The notes under the pieces were generated by a model, which did not search any database, was not told the DNA's origin, and was given only the letters and a program-made list of their open reading frames with translations. Below are positions 8,625 to 16,700 of a stretch of DNA of 64,000 nt, piece by piece. Location: assembly GCA_052161885.1 (NCBI GenBank), contig CP197396.1, positions 4,216,001-4,280,000 on the forward strand, in the 5' to 3' direction. A program made the translations under genes and the position numbers. Origin of the DNA: QKTW01 sp052161885. Its GTDB lineage: Bacteria; Bacteroidota; Bacteroidia; Chitinophagales; Chitinophagaceae. How positions within the stretch are numbered: the first letter of the stretch is position 1; each line of letters begins with the position of its first letter.

Positions 8625-9761
8625 TTATTTAAATATGGATGCCAGTTTTTCTTCCAGGTCCTCACCGCGCAGGTTAGTAGCTATAATTTTGCCTGCAGGG
8701 TCTACGAGGAAGTTTGAAGGGATAGCTTCTACGCCATATGCACGGGCGGCAACAGATTCCCAGCCTTGCAGATCGCTTACCTGTGTCCAGGAAAGGCCGT
8801 CGTCTTTAATTGCTTTTGTCCATTTATTTTTGTCATTGTCAAGCGAAATGCCGAGGATAGCAAAATTCTTTGTCTTGTATTTATTATAGGCTGCAACCAC
8901 ATTTGGGTTTTCTGCACGGCAGGGATTACACCATGACGCCCAGAAGTCAATCAATACATATTTCCCTTTGAAAGAGCTGAGTTTTATTACTTTATTTTCC
9001 GGGGTAGGAAGGCTTATTTCCGGTGCAGCGCTTCCGGCACCCATGCCCGATCTGGCTTGCTTAGGCGTATTTTCCTGAGACAGGATACGATTAATATTTG
9101 AAATGAAGTCTTTAGCAGTTTTTGAGTTCGGAAAACGTCGTTCCAGGCCCTGCGAAAAAGCCTGGAGATATACCTTTTCAACAGCAGGATTGAGCATTCT
9201 TGCTGCAAAAACAGCATTCGGGAGATATGCAGTGGTATCAGCGTAATGCTCTATGAACTCGGTGAAATTCTGGTTCATATGCTGCATATTGGCCTGGGCG
9301 GCAGCCAGCATACTGTCGTTGCCTTTTGCCTGCATACTGTCTATAACCAGTGCCATCGTATTAAAATCACGGAGGTGCCCGCGGATAACGCGGAGAAAAT
9401 CCTGGAGGCTCTGGGAAGAAGGGGAGCCTGTTACCTGGTAATCTTCAAGTGTATTCCAGTCGCCGGAGATCTTCATTGTGCCATTTTGTATGGCCAGCAG
9501 TACAAAATGGCTCTGATCGAAACGGAGGCGGTACAGGCCAGCCTCAGGGGCAATGCCGGAAATTTCAAAATTGCCTTTTTCACCGGTTTTTGCAGAATCA
9601 ACGATCCTGATATCATTAATGCCCAGCTCTTCCAGAACTATCTGCTGATGTGCAGGCATATTACTGATATCGCCTATTACTGTAAACTTATTCTTTTCCC
9701 CGGTACACCCGGTGAGCCACAACAGGGTAATGAAAAGGACAAATGAGTAGTTTTTCAACAT
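8625..9761 (-). CDS. TlpA-like thiol:disulfide oxidoreductase lipoprotein with DUF4369-like N-terminal domain
   Basis: A 378-residue lipoprotein. I start it at the ATG at 9761 because this opens a proper lipoprotein signal (MLKNYSFVLFITLLWLTGC); the in-frame TTG at 9779 lies almost on the promoter at 9784-9791. The N-terminal part (FTVIGDISNMPAHQQIVLEE and following) resembles the DUF4369 beta domain. The C-terminal 150 residues are a thioredoxin fold with WASWCNPCRAENP, the redox CxxC, and the cis-proline segment EAIPSNFLV. Such proteins are anchored in the envelope and reduce or exchange disulfides on exported proteins or cytochromes. It is monocistronic, with its own terminator. Confidence 0.9.
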   Translation of the reverse strand: MLKNYSFVLFITLLWLTGCTGEKNKFTVIGDISNMPAHQQIVLEELGINDIRIVDSAKTGEKGNFEISGIAPEAGLYRLRFDQSHFVLLAIQNGTMKISGDWNTLEDYQVTGSPSSQSLQDFLRVIRGHLRDFNTMALVIDSMQAKGNDSMLAAAQANMQHMNQNFTEFIEHYADTTAYLPNAVFAARMLNPAVEKVYLQAFSQGLERRFPNSKTAKDFISNINRILSQENTPKQARSGMGAGSAAPEISLPTPENKVIKLSSFKGKYVLIDFWASWCNPCRAENPNVVAAYNKYKTKNFAILGISLDNDKNKWTKAIKDDGLSWTQVSDLQGWESVAARAYGVEAIPSNFLVDPAGKIIATNLRGEDLEEKLASIFK

Positions 9762-9783
9762 CGGCAGAGTAAATTTCAATTTG

Positions 9784-9791
9784 CAAACCTA
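9784..9791 (-). promoter_or_regulatory. -7 element for the TlpA-like gene
   Basis: Minus-strand TAGGTTTG matches TAnnTTTG exactly. The start site would fall near 9778, leaving a leader of about 17 bases before the ATG at 9761. No good -33 element is visible. Confidence 0.6.
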
Positions 9792-9926
9792 ATCAATTAT
9801 TTGTGTGATCGGAGAACTTGTTCCCCCCGTATGAGGGAGTTTTCATAATTTTAACAGATCGATTAGTCTGGTTCTTGACAAATGGTTGACATTCGATATT
9901 ATATCTCAACGGATATTTGCACTGTC

Positions 9927-10940
9927 ATGAAGATACGCCGGTCCATACGGACCCTACCTATATTGGTTTTACTGTTCCTTTTTGCATCTTGCTTAAAGAA
10001 AGAATCTCCTGTAACACTGCCGCCGGGTGGTACATCGGAGCATATACAGGTAGAAATGGGAGAAGATTACAAAAATCAGCTGTTTTTTGATCTTGAATCC
10101 GGCCAGGTTGTATATACCAGTAAAGTAGAATCGTGGGACCTTGCATTCGAAGCTTCGGCAGCGGGTTATCATGTATTTATGAATGGTGGTAAGAATATAC
10201 TCATCGCAAATACTTACGATACGTCCTTTCAGCATGTAAATACTTATTCCTGCAACAGCATTCTCAGCAGCCAGAACGATGGTGCCTGGAAATTTGACTG
10301 GCCCAGTGGTACGCCGGATTCTACAGGCCTTGGCGAGTGGAAGGATGCAAAAGGCGCGTCCTATAATTATGTTTACGTAGTTTCTGTTGATTCCACCTAT
10401 AAAAAAATACGTCTTATCCTCTCTGATGACAGCCATTATCTTATGGAATATGGCGAACTGGATGACCAGGCTCCGCAAAGGATCAACATACCCAAAAACA
10501 GTAATTACAATTTTGCATATTTCTCATTCAGTGACGCTAATAAAATAGTAACACCGGAACCTCCCAAGAATACCTGGGATTTTGTGTTTACGCGTTACAG
10601 ATATATATATAAGAACCTGGGTAATTTCCGCTACCAGGTTACAGGAGCGCTGCTGAATCCTTACAAAACGACCGGTATAGCAGACAGTACAACCGGTTAT
10701 GAAAAAATACTGGCTACCAGTATCGGATCATATACATTTTACCCATGGAGGGATATAATTGGTTTTGACTGGAAAAGTTACGATTATACCAACTCAAATG
10801 CCCGTTATATCGTGAACCCGAAGAAATGCTACATATTGCATAACCGCAATGATGAGTACTGGAAGCTGCATTTCCTGGATTATTATACACCGGACGGGAA
10901 AAAGGGCAGTCCCCTGTTTGAATATGAACGTCTGCAGTAA
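9927..10940 (+). CDS. HmuY-like lipoprotein (probable haem-binding family)
   Basis: A 337-residue protein started at the ATG at 9927, which opens a lipoprotein signal (MKIRRSIRTLPILVLLFLFASC). The body fits the HmuY family: an early ESWDLAFE strand, a central TWDFVFTRYRYIY strand, and the C-terminal YxIxxxxxxYWKLHFLDYY followed by GSPLFEYERL. HmuY of Porphyromonas is a surface lipoprotein that takes haem from host carriers; many environmental family members have no proven ligand. No haem-receptor (HmuR) gene is next to it, so the haem role is inference from family only. Confidence 0.65.
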   Translation: MKIRRSIRTLPILVLLFLFASCLKKESPVTLPPGGTSEHIQVEMGEDYKNQLFFDLESGQVVYTSKVESWDLAFEASAAGYHVFMNGGKNILIANTYDTSFQHVNTYSCNSILSSQNDGAWKFDWPSGTPDSTGLGEWKDAKGASYNYVYVVSVDSTYKKIRLILSDDSHYLMEYGELDDQAPQRINIPKNSNYNFAYFSFSDANKIVTPEPPKNTWDFVFTRYRYIYKNLGNFRYQVTGALLNPYKTTGIADSTTGYEKILATSIGSYTFYPWRDIIGFDWKSYDYTNSNARYIVNPKKCYILHNRNDEYWKLHFLDYYTPDGKKGSPLFEYERLQ

Positions 10941-11009
10941 AACAACGGTTTTACAGAGTTGATATCAACAATTTTTTCTTTTTCTTTTTACTTTTTACGA
11001 TCCTATCGT

Positions 11010-11017
11010 TACCTTTG
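11010..11017 (+). promoter_or_regulatory. -7 element of the atpD-atpC promoter
   Basis: TACCTTTG followed by CGC, an exact TAnnTTTG match 45 bases before the atpD start. The same TACCTTTGCGC string occurs at the folD promoter (57797). Confidence 0.7.
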
Positions 11018-11061
11018 CGCAAAATTTCACGCATCTTTTTCTTTTTATATAACTGAGTCGT

Positions 11062-12567
11062 ATGCCAAACGTTGGTAAAATCAAACAAATCATCGGTCCG
11101 GTTGTGGACGTTTATTTCACAAATGACAATAAGCTTCCGGAAATCTATAACGCACTTGAATTAACACGCGAAAACGGCGACAAACTGGTACTGGAAGTGC
11201 AGCAGCACCTTGGTGAGGACAGTGTACGCTGTGTAGCCATGGACGGTACAGAAGGTCTGGTACGTGGCCTCGAAGTGGTAGATACAGGTAAAGCGATTGC
11301 AATGCCTATCGGCGAACAGATCTATGGTCGTTTGTTCAATGTAACCGGTGACGCTATCGACGGTCTGCCTCAGCCAAATAAAACTACCGGTCGTCCGATC
11401 CACGCAAAACCTCCGAAATTTGAAGACCTGAGCACAGCTACAGAAGTACTGTTCACCGGTATCAAAGTAATTGACCTGATCGAGCCTTATGCAAAAGGTG
11501 GTAAGATCGGTCTGTTTGGTGGTGCGGGTGTAGGTAAAACCGTACTGATCCAGGAACTGATCAATAATATCGCAAAAGGCCACGGTGGTCTGTCTGTATT
11601 TGCCGGCGTGGGTGAGCGTACCCGTGAAGGTAATGACCTGATGCGCGAAATGATCGAGGCAGGTATCGTGAAATACGGCAGCAAATTCCTCCACAGCATG
11701 GAAGAAGGCGGCTGGGACCTGGCATCTGTAGATCTCGAAGGTCTGAAAGATTCTAAAGCAACATTCGTATTCGGCCAGATGAATGAGCCGCCGGGAGCAC
11801 GTGCACGCGTTGCCCTGTCTGGTCTTACACTCGCAGAATATTTCCGTGACGGCGATGGTACAGGAAAAGGTAAAGACATCCTGTTCTTCGTTGATAATAT
11901 CTTCCGTTTTACGCAGGCAGGTTCTGAAGTATCGGCCCTGCTGGGACGTATGCCTTCTGCCGTGGGTTACCAGCCTACACTGGCCACAGAAATGGGTCTG
12001 ATGCAGGAGCGTATCACTTCTACCAAAAACGGTTCTATTACATCTGTACAGGCGGTTTACGTACCTGCGGATGACCTTACCGATCCGGCGCCGGCAACAA
12101 CCTTTGCCCACCTGGATGCTACAACTGTACTTTCCCGTAAGATTGCGGATCTTGGTATCTACCCTGCGGTTGATCCGCTGGATTCTACCAGCCGTATCCT
12201 TACTCCGCTCATCGTAGGTGATGCACACTACAATACCGCTAACCGCGTAAAACTGATCCTCCAGCGCTATAAAGAACTGCAGGATATCATCGCAATCCTC
12301 GGTATGGACGAACTGAGTGAAGAAGATAAAATGACTGTACAGCGCGCACGTAAAGTACAGCGCTTCCTGTCTCAGCCATTCCACGTGGCAGAACAGTTCA
12401 CCGGTCTGAAAGGTGTACTCGTTCCGATCGAAGAAACGATCCGTGGTTTCAACATGATCATGGACGGTGAAGTGGATGAATATCCTGAAGCAGCATTTAA
12501 CCTTGTAGGTACCATCGATGATGCTATCGCAAAAGGTAAAAAACTGATGGAACAGGCGAAAAACTAA
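11062..12567 (+). CDS. atpD: F1F0-ATP synthase subunit beta
   Basis: A 501-residue catalytic subunit. The N-terminal beta barrel begins GKIKQIIGPVVDVYF. Walker A GGAGVGKT, Walker B with ILFFVDNIFRFTQAGSEVSA, and the ATP synthase alpha/beta signature region PAVDPLDSTSR are all present. It binds and synthesises ATP at the catalytic sites of F1 on the cytoplasmic face of the inner membrane. Only atpC follows; the remaining ATPase genes are not here, a split arrangement usual in Bacteroidota. Codon use is strongly biased, as expected for a highly expressed gene, which also creates a long antisense shadow frame. Confidence 0.99.
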   Translation: MPNVGKIKQIIGPVVDVYFTNDNKLPEIYNALELTRENGDKLVLEVQQHLGEDSVRCVAMDGTEGLVRGLEVVDTGKAIAMPIGEQIYGRLFNVTGDAIDGLPQPNKTTGRPIHAKPPKFEDLSTATEVLFTGIKVIDLIEPYAKGGKIGLFGGAGVGKTVLIQELINNIAKGHGGLSVFAGVGERTREGNDLMREMIEAGIVKYGSKFLHSMEEGGWDLASVDLEGLKDSKATFVFGQMNEPPGARARVALSGLTLAEYFRDGDGTGKGKDILFFVDNIFRFTQAGSEVSALLGRMPSAVGYQPTLATEMGLMQERITSTKNGSITSVQAVYVPADDLTDPAPATTFAHLDATTVLSRKIADLGIYPAVDPLDSTSRILTPLIVGDAHYNTANRVKLILQRYKELQDIIAILGMDELSEEDKMTVQRARKVQRFLSQPFHVAEQFTGLKGVLVPIEETIRGFNMIMDGEVDEYPEAAFNLVGTIDDAIAKGKKLMEQAKN

Positions 12568-12570
12568 TTT

Positions 12571-12617
12571 AGTCAATTAGCTAGTTAGCTAATTAGCTAA
12601 TCAGCACATTAGCATAT
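12571..12617. repeat. AATTAGCTA-type simple intergenic repeat between atpD and atpC
   Basis: Degenerate iterations of TTAGCTAA, with CACATTAGC near the end. Related strings (AATTAGCTGAT and CAGCTAATTGGCTAATT) occur at 58690-58720 and 60310-60425, so this looks like a dispersed intergenic repeat family. It could fold into a hairpin between the two cistrons. Confidence 0.6.
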
Positions 12618-12623
12618 TAACAA

Positions 12624-12878
12624 ATGCAGTTAGATATATTAACTCCCGAGCATAAAGTATACAGCGGCGCTGTGTATGGTGTACAGTTGCCAGGCATCGA
12701 AGGTTCTTTCGAAGTGCTGGAAAACCACGCACCGATGATCGCTTCTTTAGGCAAAGGAAAGATGAAGATCATAAAGGATAAGAATAATACAGAACTGTAT
12801 GAAATATCTGCAGGTTTTGTAGAAGTGCTGAACAATAAAGCTACTGTGCTGATAGAAGGCGCAACGCTTGTAGGTTAA
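12624..12878 (+). CDS. atpC: F1F0-ATP synthase subunit epsilon, short form
   Basis: An 84-residue protein matching only the N-terminal beta-sandwich domain of the epsilon subunit (MQLDILTPEHKVYSG, then GIEGSFEVLENHAPMIA). The C-terminal helical domain that inhibits ATP hydrolysis in proteobacterial epsilon (about 50 further residues) is absent; short epsilon subunits are normal in Bacteroidota. It is co-transcribed with atpD and closed by a strong terminator. Confidence 0.96.
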   Translation: MQLDILTPEHKVYSGAVYGVQLPGIEGSFEVLENHAPMIASLGKGKMKIIKDKNNTELYEISAGFVEVLNNKATVLIEGATLVG

Positions 12879-12896
12879 GTCTTATTCTAAAAATAT

Positions 12897-12931
12897 AAGC
12901 CGGGAACTGTTTCAGTTCCCGGCTTTTTTTT
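12897..12931 (+). terminator. Terminator of the atpD-atpC operon
   Basis: Stem AAGCCGGGAACTG / CAGTTCCCGGCTT (13 bp) with loop TTT, followed by a T run. Confidence 0.92.
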
Positions 12932-12950
12932 ATGTTCTGTTGTTCTATGT

Positions 12951-13418
12951 TTATTTCAGCAGGCTGAGTGCTGTAAGGAATGTTCCCTTGTTTTGCTGGA
13001 AGCCGCTGGTAAATGCATTATTATTCATATTGCCCACCAATGTTTTAATAGAGGAGCCGAGGCTGCTCATTGTGGCTACCTTTCCAAGGCCGGAAATAAA
13101 GCCTGTTTTCACATTTCCCCATGTAGACTTAAAAGCCCCCGGTTTAATATAATTTGTTAGTTGACCCAATAACTGTGCGCCTTGTACAGCAGTGGTTACT
13201 TTACCTGCACTGTTCAGCCACCCCGATTTTGCAGAAGCCCATCCGCTTGTAAGAGCGGAAGGAGCAATACCGTTAGCCAGTTTGGAAAGCGCAGTGCCGG
13301 CACTCATCACATTTGTTGCTGTGCCTGTAACCTTGGAGGCGGCCTTGCTTAAATCTATCTGGGCATTAGCTGCATATGTGCTGCCTGCGAGTAAAAAGAG
13401 AATGAAGATTTTTTTCAT
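12951..13418 (-). CDS. Small secreted protein with three ~40-residue repeats, function unknown
   Basis: A 155-residue protein started at the ATG at 13418, which opens a signal peptide (MKKIFILFLLAGSTYAANAQ). The mature protein contains a unit repeated about three times with a period near 40 residues: ALTSGWASAKSGWLNSAGKV, AFKSTWGNVKTGFISGLGKV and AFTSGFQQNKGTFLTALSLL. Each copy pattern is [AF]xSxWxxxKxGFxxxLxKV followed by an alanine/serine-rich linker. Composition is Ala/Gly/Ser-rich with no cysteines and no catalytic motif. I do not recognise the family. It runs convergent to atpC and divergent from the large metalloprotease. Confidence 0.75.
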   Translation of the reverse strand: MKKIFILFLLAGSTYAANAQIDLSKAASKVTGTATNVMSAGTALSKLANGIAPSALTSGWASAKSGWLNSAGKVTTAVQGAQLLGQLTNYIKPGAFKSTWGNVKTGFISGLGKVATMSSLGSSIKTLVGNMNNNAFTSGFQQNKGTFLTALSLLK

Positions 13419-13681
13419 GTGGTTTTTCTTTAGAGAAGTAAATATAAAATTCATTAATCATAGAAATGTATGGCATGTTCTGTGCCAGTTTTTATTTCCG
13501 GCGGGGCAAAGGATATTGCAATAGCCTGAAAAGCGGGCTGATACAGTTTCCTGGGGCAATTTTCGCAGGATCGGACAAGTTATGGCGTCTTTGAAAAAGC
13601 AATTCTTATTCAATTTTAGTATAGAATATATTCCTTCGCGAAATACATTGAAAACGCCTGATATATCCAAGCTACAAATAT

Positions 13682-13689
13682 TATATTTG
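13682..13689 (+). promoter_or_regulatory. -7 element of the large metalloprotease gene
   Basis: TATATTTG, an exact TAnnTTTG match about 100 bases before the ATG at 13793. The rest of the 374-base gap between 13418 and 13793 shows no convincing gene; a minus-strand 82-codon frame there lacks any family signature. Confidence 0.6.
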
Positions 13690-13792
13690 CGGTCAGTTTT
13701 TGACATGAAATAAAAACAATATGTGTGTTTAAAGAAAAGTAAATATTACCTCATCAATTATTAAACCGGAATCTAAAACATTTCTTTTCCCG

Positions 13793-16700
13793 ATGTCAAG
13801 ATTTAGACACTTTTTATTGCTGGCAGCCTTTTTCCTTTGTGCCATGCCGGCGTTTGCACAGCAACTATCCTGTGCCACTACAGAGGCCAATGCCTGGCAG
13901 GAAGCGCATAATCCTGCTTACGCACAATCATTGCAGCGCCAGTTACAATCCTGGACCAACTATAATCAGCAAACTTCGGGATTGCCACAGGGGCTGATCT
14001 TAAATACTTCCTCCGGTACTGTATATGAAATACCCATAGTATTTCACATCATTCATACAGGCCAGTCAGTTGGCTCCGCACAAAATCCCAGCGATGCTAC
14101 CATACAATCGCTGGTCAGCTACCTGAACCAGGTTTATGCGGCCACATGGGCCTCCAACCCGGATACTAATAATGGTGGTGTTAATGTACCAATCAGGTTT
14201 GTACTTGCCAAGCGCGATCCTGCTTGCCAGGCTACAACAGGCATCAACCGTGTAAACGGAAGTAGTGTATCAGGCTACAGTGCATATGGTATCGGCACTT
14301 CCGGGTCTGCAAATGGAGCAGATGAAGTTGCGGTAAAAAACCTGAGCCGCTGGCCGAATACCGCTTACCTGAATATATGGATCGTAACCAATATCCAGGG
14401 ATCAGCCGCTAATGGTGGCGGCATTGCCGGTTATGCCTATTATCCCGGCGTACCGGCAGATATAGATGGTGTGGTGCTGCGCTACGACCAGACCAACTGG
14501 GCCATTGCACACGAAGTAGGTCATACCATGGGGCTGCGCCATACCTTTGAAGGTTCCAGCAACTCCACTACATGTCCTACCAACAATAACTGTGCTACAG
14601 ATGGTGATCTTGTATGTGATACAGATCCGCATGCGCTGGTTTCTGGTTGTCCTACCGGTACCAACCCTTGTACAGGTACGAGCTACGTGCCCGTTGTGTA
14701 CAATATCATGAACTACAGCAGCTGTCCTAACAGGTTTACAGCAGGCCAGAAGACAAGGATGGTTTACCAGTTGCTGAACTACAGGTATTCGCTGATCACT
14801 TCTCTGGGAGGTCAGGCCCCCGGATCCTACGCATACAGCGTTTCTGCACCATTATCTGCCTGTGCTCCTTCCGGAATCGGTCATACAGGAAATCCTTATG
14901 ATGTAGGGCCTACCAATGTTTTCTTTTCTGACATTAGTTACTATAGCGGAGGATACACTGATGACGATACTTTTTACCTGGACCATACCGGAGGTGACTG
15001 TATGCAGGATCAGGTAATAGGAAATGTAACACTCGGAAGTTCCTATACGCTTAGCGTTACTGCAGGCCCGTCTAATCCTGAAAATACCTATGTATGGATA
15101 GACTGGAATAATGATGGCGTTTTCCAGACTTCAGAAAAAGTAATGGGTTTTTCCGGTACAACAGCAGGTCAGACGGCGACGGCGACAGTTACGATACCAA
15201 CCACTGCGACGACGTGCATACCCCTTCGTATGAGAGTATTCTCGGATTATGCAGGGAGCGTAACACCTTCCGCCTGTGCAAATCCTGACTACGGACAGGT
15301 AGAAGATTTTATAATCGTTGCACACCCTGCAACGGTCTCGCCAACTATAAATATTGCAGCTTCTGCTAACCCTGTGTGCTCCGGTACATCAGTTACCTTT
15401 ACAGCGACTGCTTCCAACTACAACCTGGCTTATGGGTATCAATGGTACGTGAACGGAACAGCCGTAAGCGGCGCATCCTACAGTCCTTATACTTATACGC
15501 CTGCCAATGGAGATGTAGTGACATGTCAGCTGGGTACATATGCTACTAACTGTACATCGACCCAATATTCTTTTAGCAGCCCTATAAATATGGTCGTAAA
15601 CACTACCGGTGCTTCTTCTGTAAGCATTGCAGCTTCGCAGAACAACATTTGTAGCGGTACTTCTGTAACATTTACTGCAACGCCGACGAATGGAGGTACA
15701 TCACCTTCTTATCAATGGAAGGTGAATGGAGTGAACACAGGCACTAACAGCAGTACATATACCTACACACCGTCAAATGGTAACGTAGTGACTTGTGTGC
15801 TGACCAGCAGCTCGACATGTGCATCGCCCGCTACAGCCACCAGTAATGCTGTGACTATGAATGTGGGCACAGCGGCCACACCATCAGTTACAATAACCGG
15901 CAGTGCGAATAATATCTGTGCGGGCACAGCAATAACCTTTACCGCTACGCCTACTAATGGCGGTAGCGGACCGGGCTATCAATGGAAAGTAAATGGTACT
16001 GCTATCAGCGGTGCAACATACAGCCCGTACACCTACACGCCCGCCAATGGTGATGTAATAACCTGTGTAATGACGAGCAACGCAGTTTGTGTTTCTCCGT
16101 TGACAGCAACCAGCAACGCCCTGACAATAACAGTAAATGCGAATGTGACACCTTCTGTAAGTATCGCCGCTTCGCAGAACAATATCTGTACCGGTACCTC
16201 TGTAACATTTACAGCCACTCCAACCAATGGCGGCACTACGCCTGCCTATCTGTGGAAAGTGAATGGTACGTCTGTAAGCACAAGTGGCAATACGTATACT
16301 TATACGCCGGCTAATGGCGATGTCGTGACTTGCGTGCTTACCAGCAATGCAGTCTGCGCGTCACCGGCAACAACTACGAGTAATGCAGTTACAATGGTTG
16401 TAAATACTACGGTTACACCATCTGTAAGCATCGCAGCGTCAGCCAACCCCGTATGCTCCGGCACTTCGGTAACATTTACAGCAACACCTTCCGGAGGAGG
16501 AAGCACACCTTCTTACCAATGGAAAGTAAACGGTGTCAACGTTGGAACCAACAGCAATACGTATTCCTTTACACCGGCCAATGGTAACGTAGTGACCTGT
16601 GTAATGACCAGCAGCGCTGCCTGCGCATCACCAGCCACAGCTACAAGTAGTGCTGTTACGATGACTGTAAGCACACCTTCCACACCTTCTGTTTCCGTGG

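Noticed and set aside
11161..12576. 471-codon open frame on the minus strand across atpD
   Set aside because: It is the antisense shadow of a highly biased gene. Its translation is rich in Cys, Phe, Thr and Arg with no family features, and atpD itself is certain.
13458..13706. 82-codon minus-strand frame in the gap before the metalloprotease gene
   Set aside because: No recognisable feature, poor start context, and it overlaps the promoter region of the plus-strand gene.
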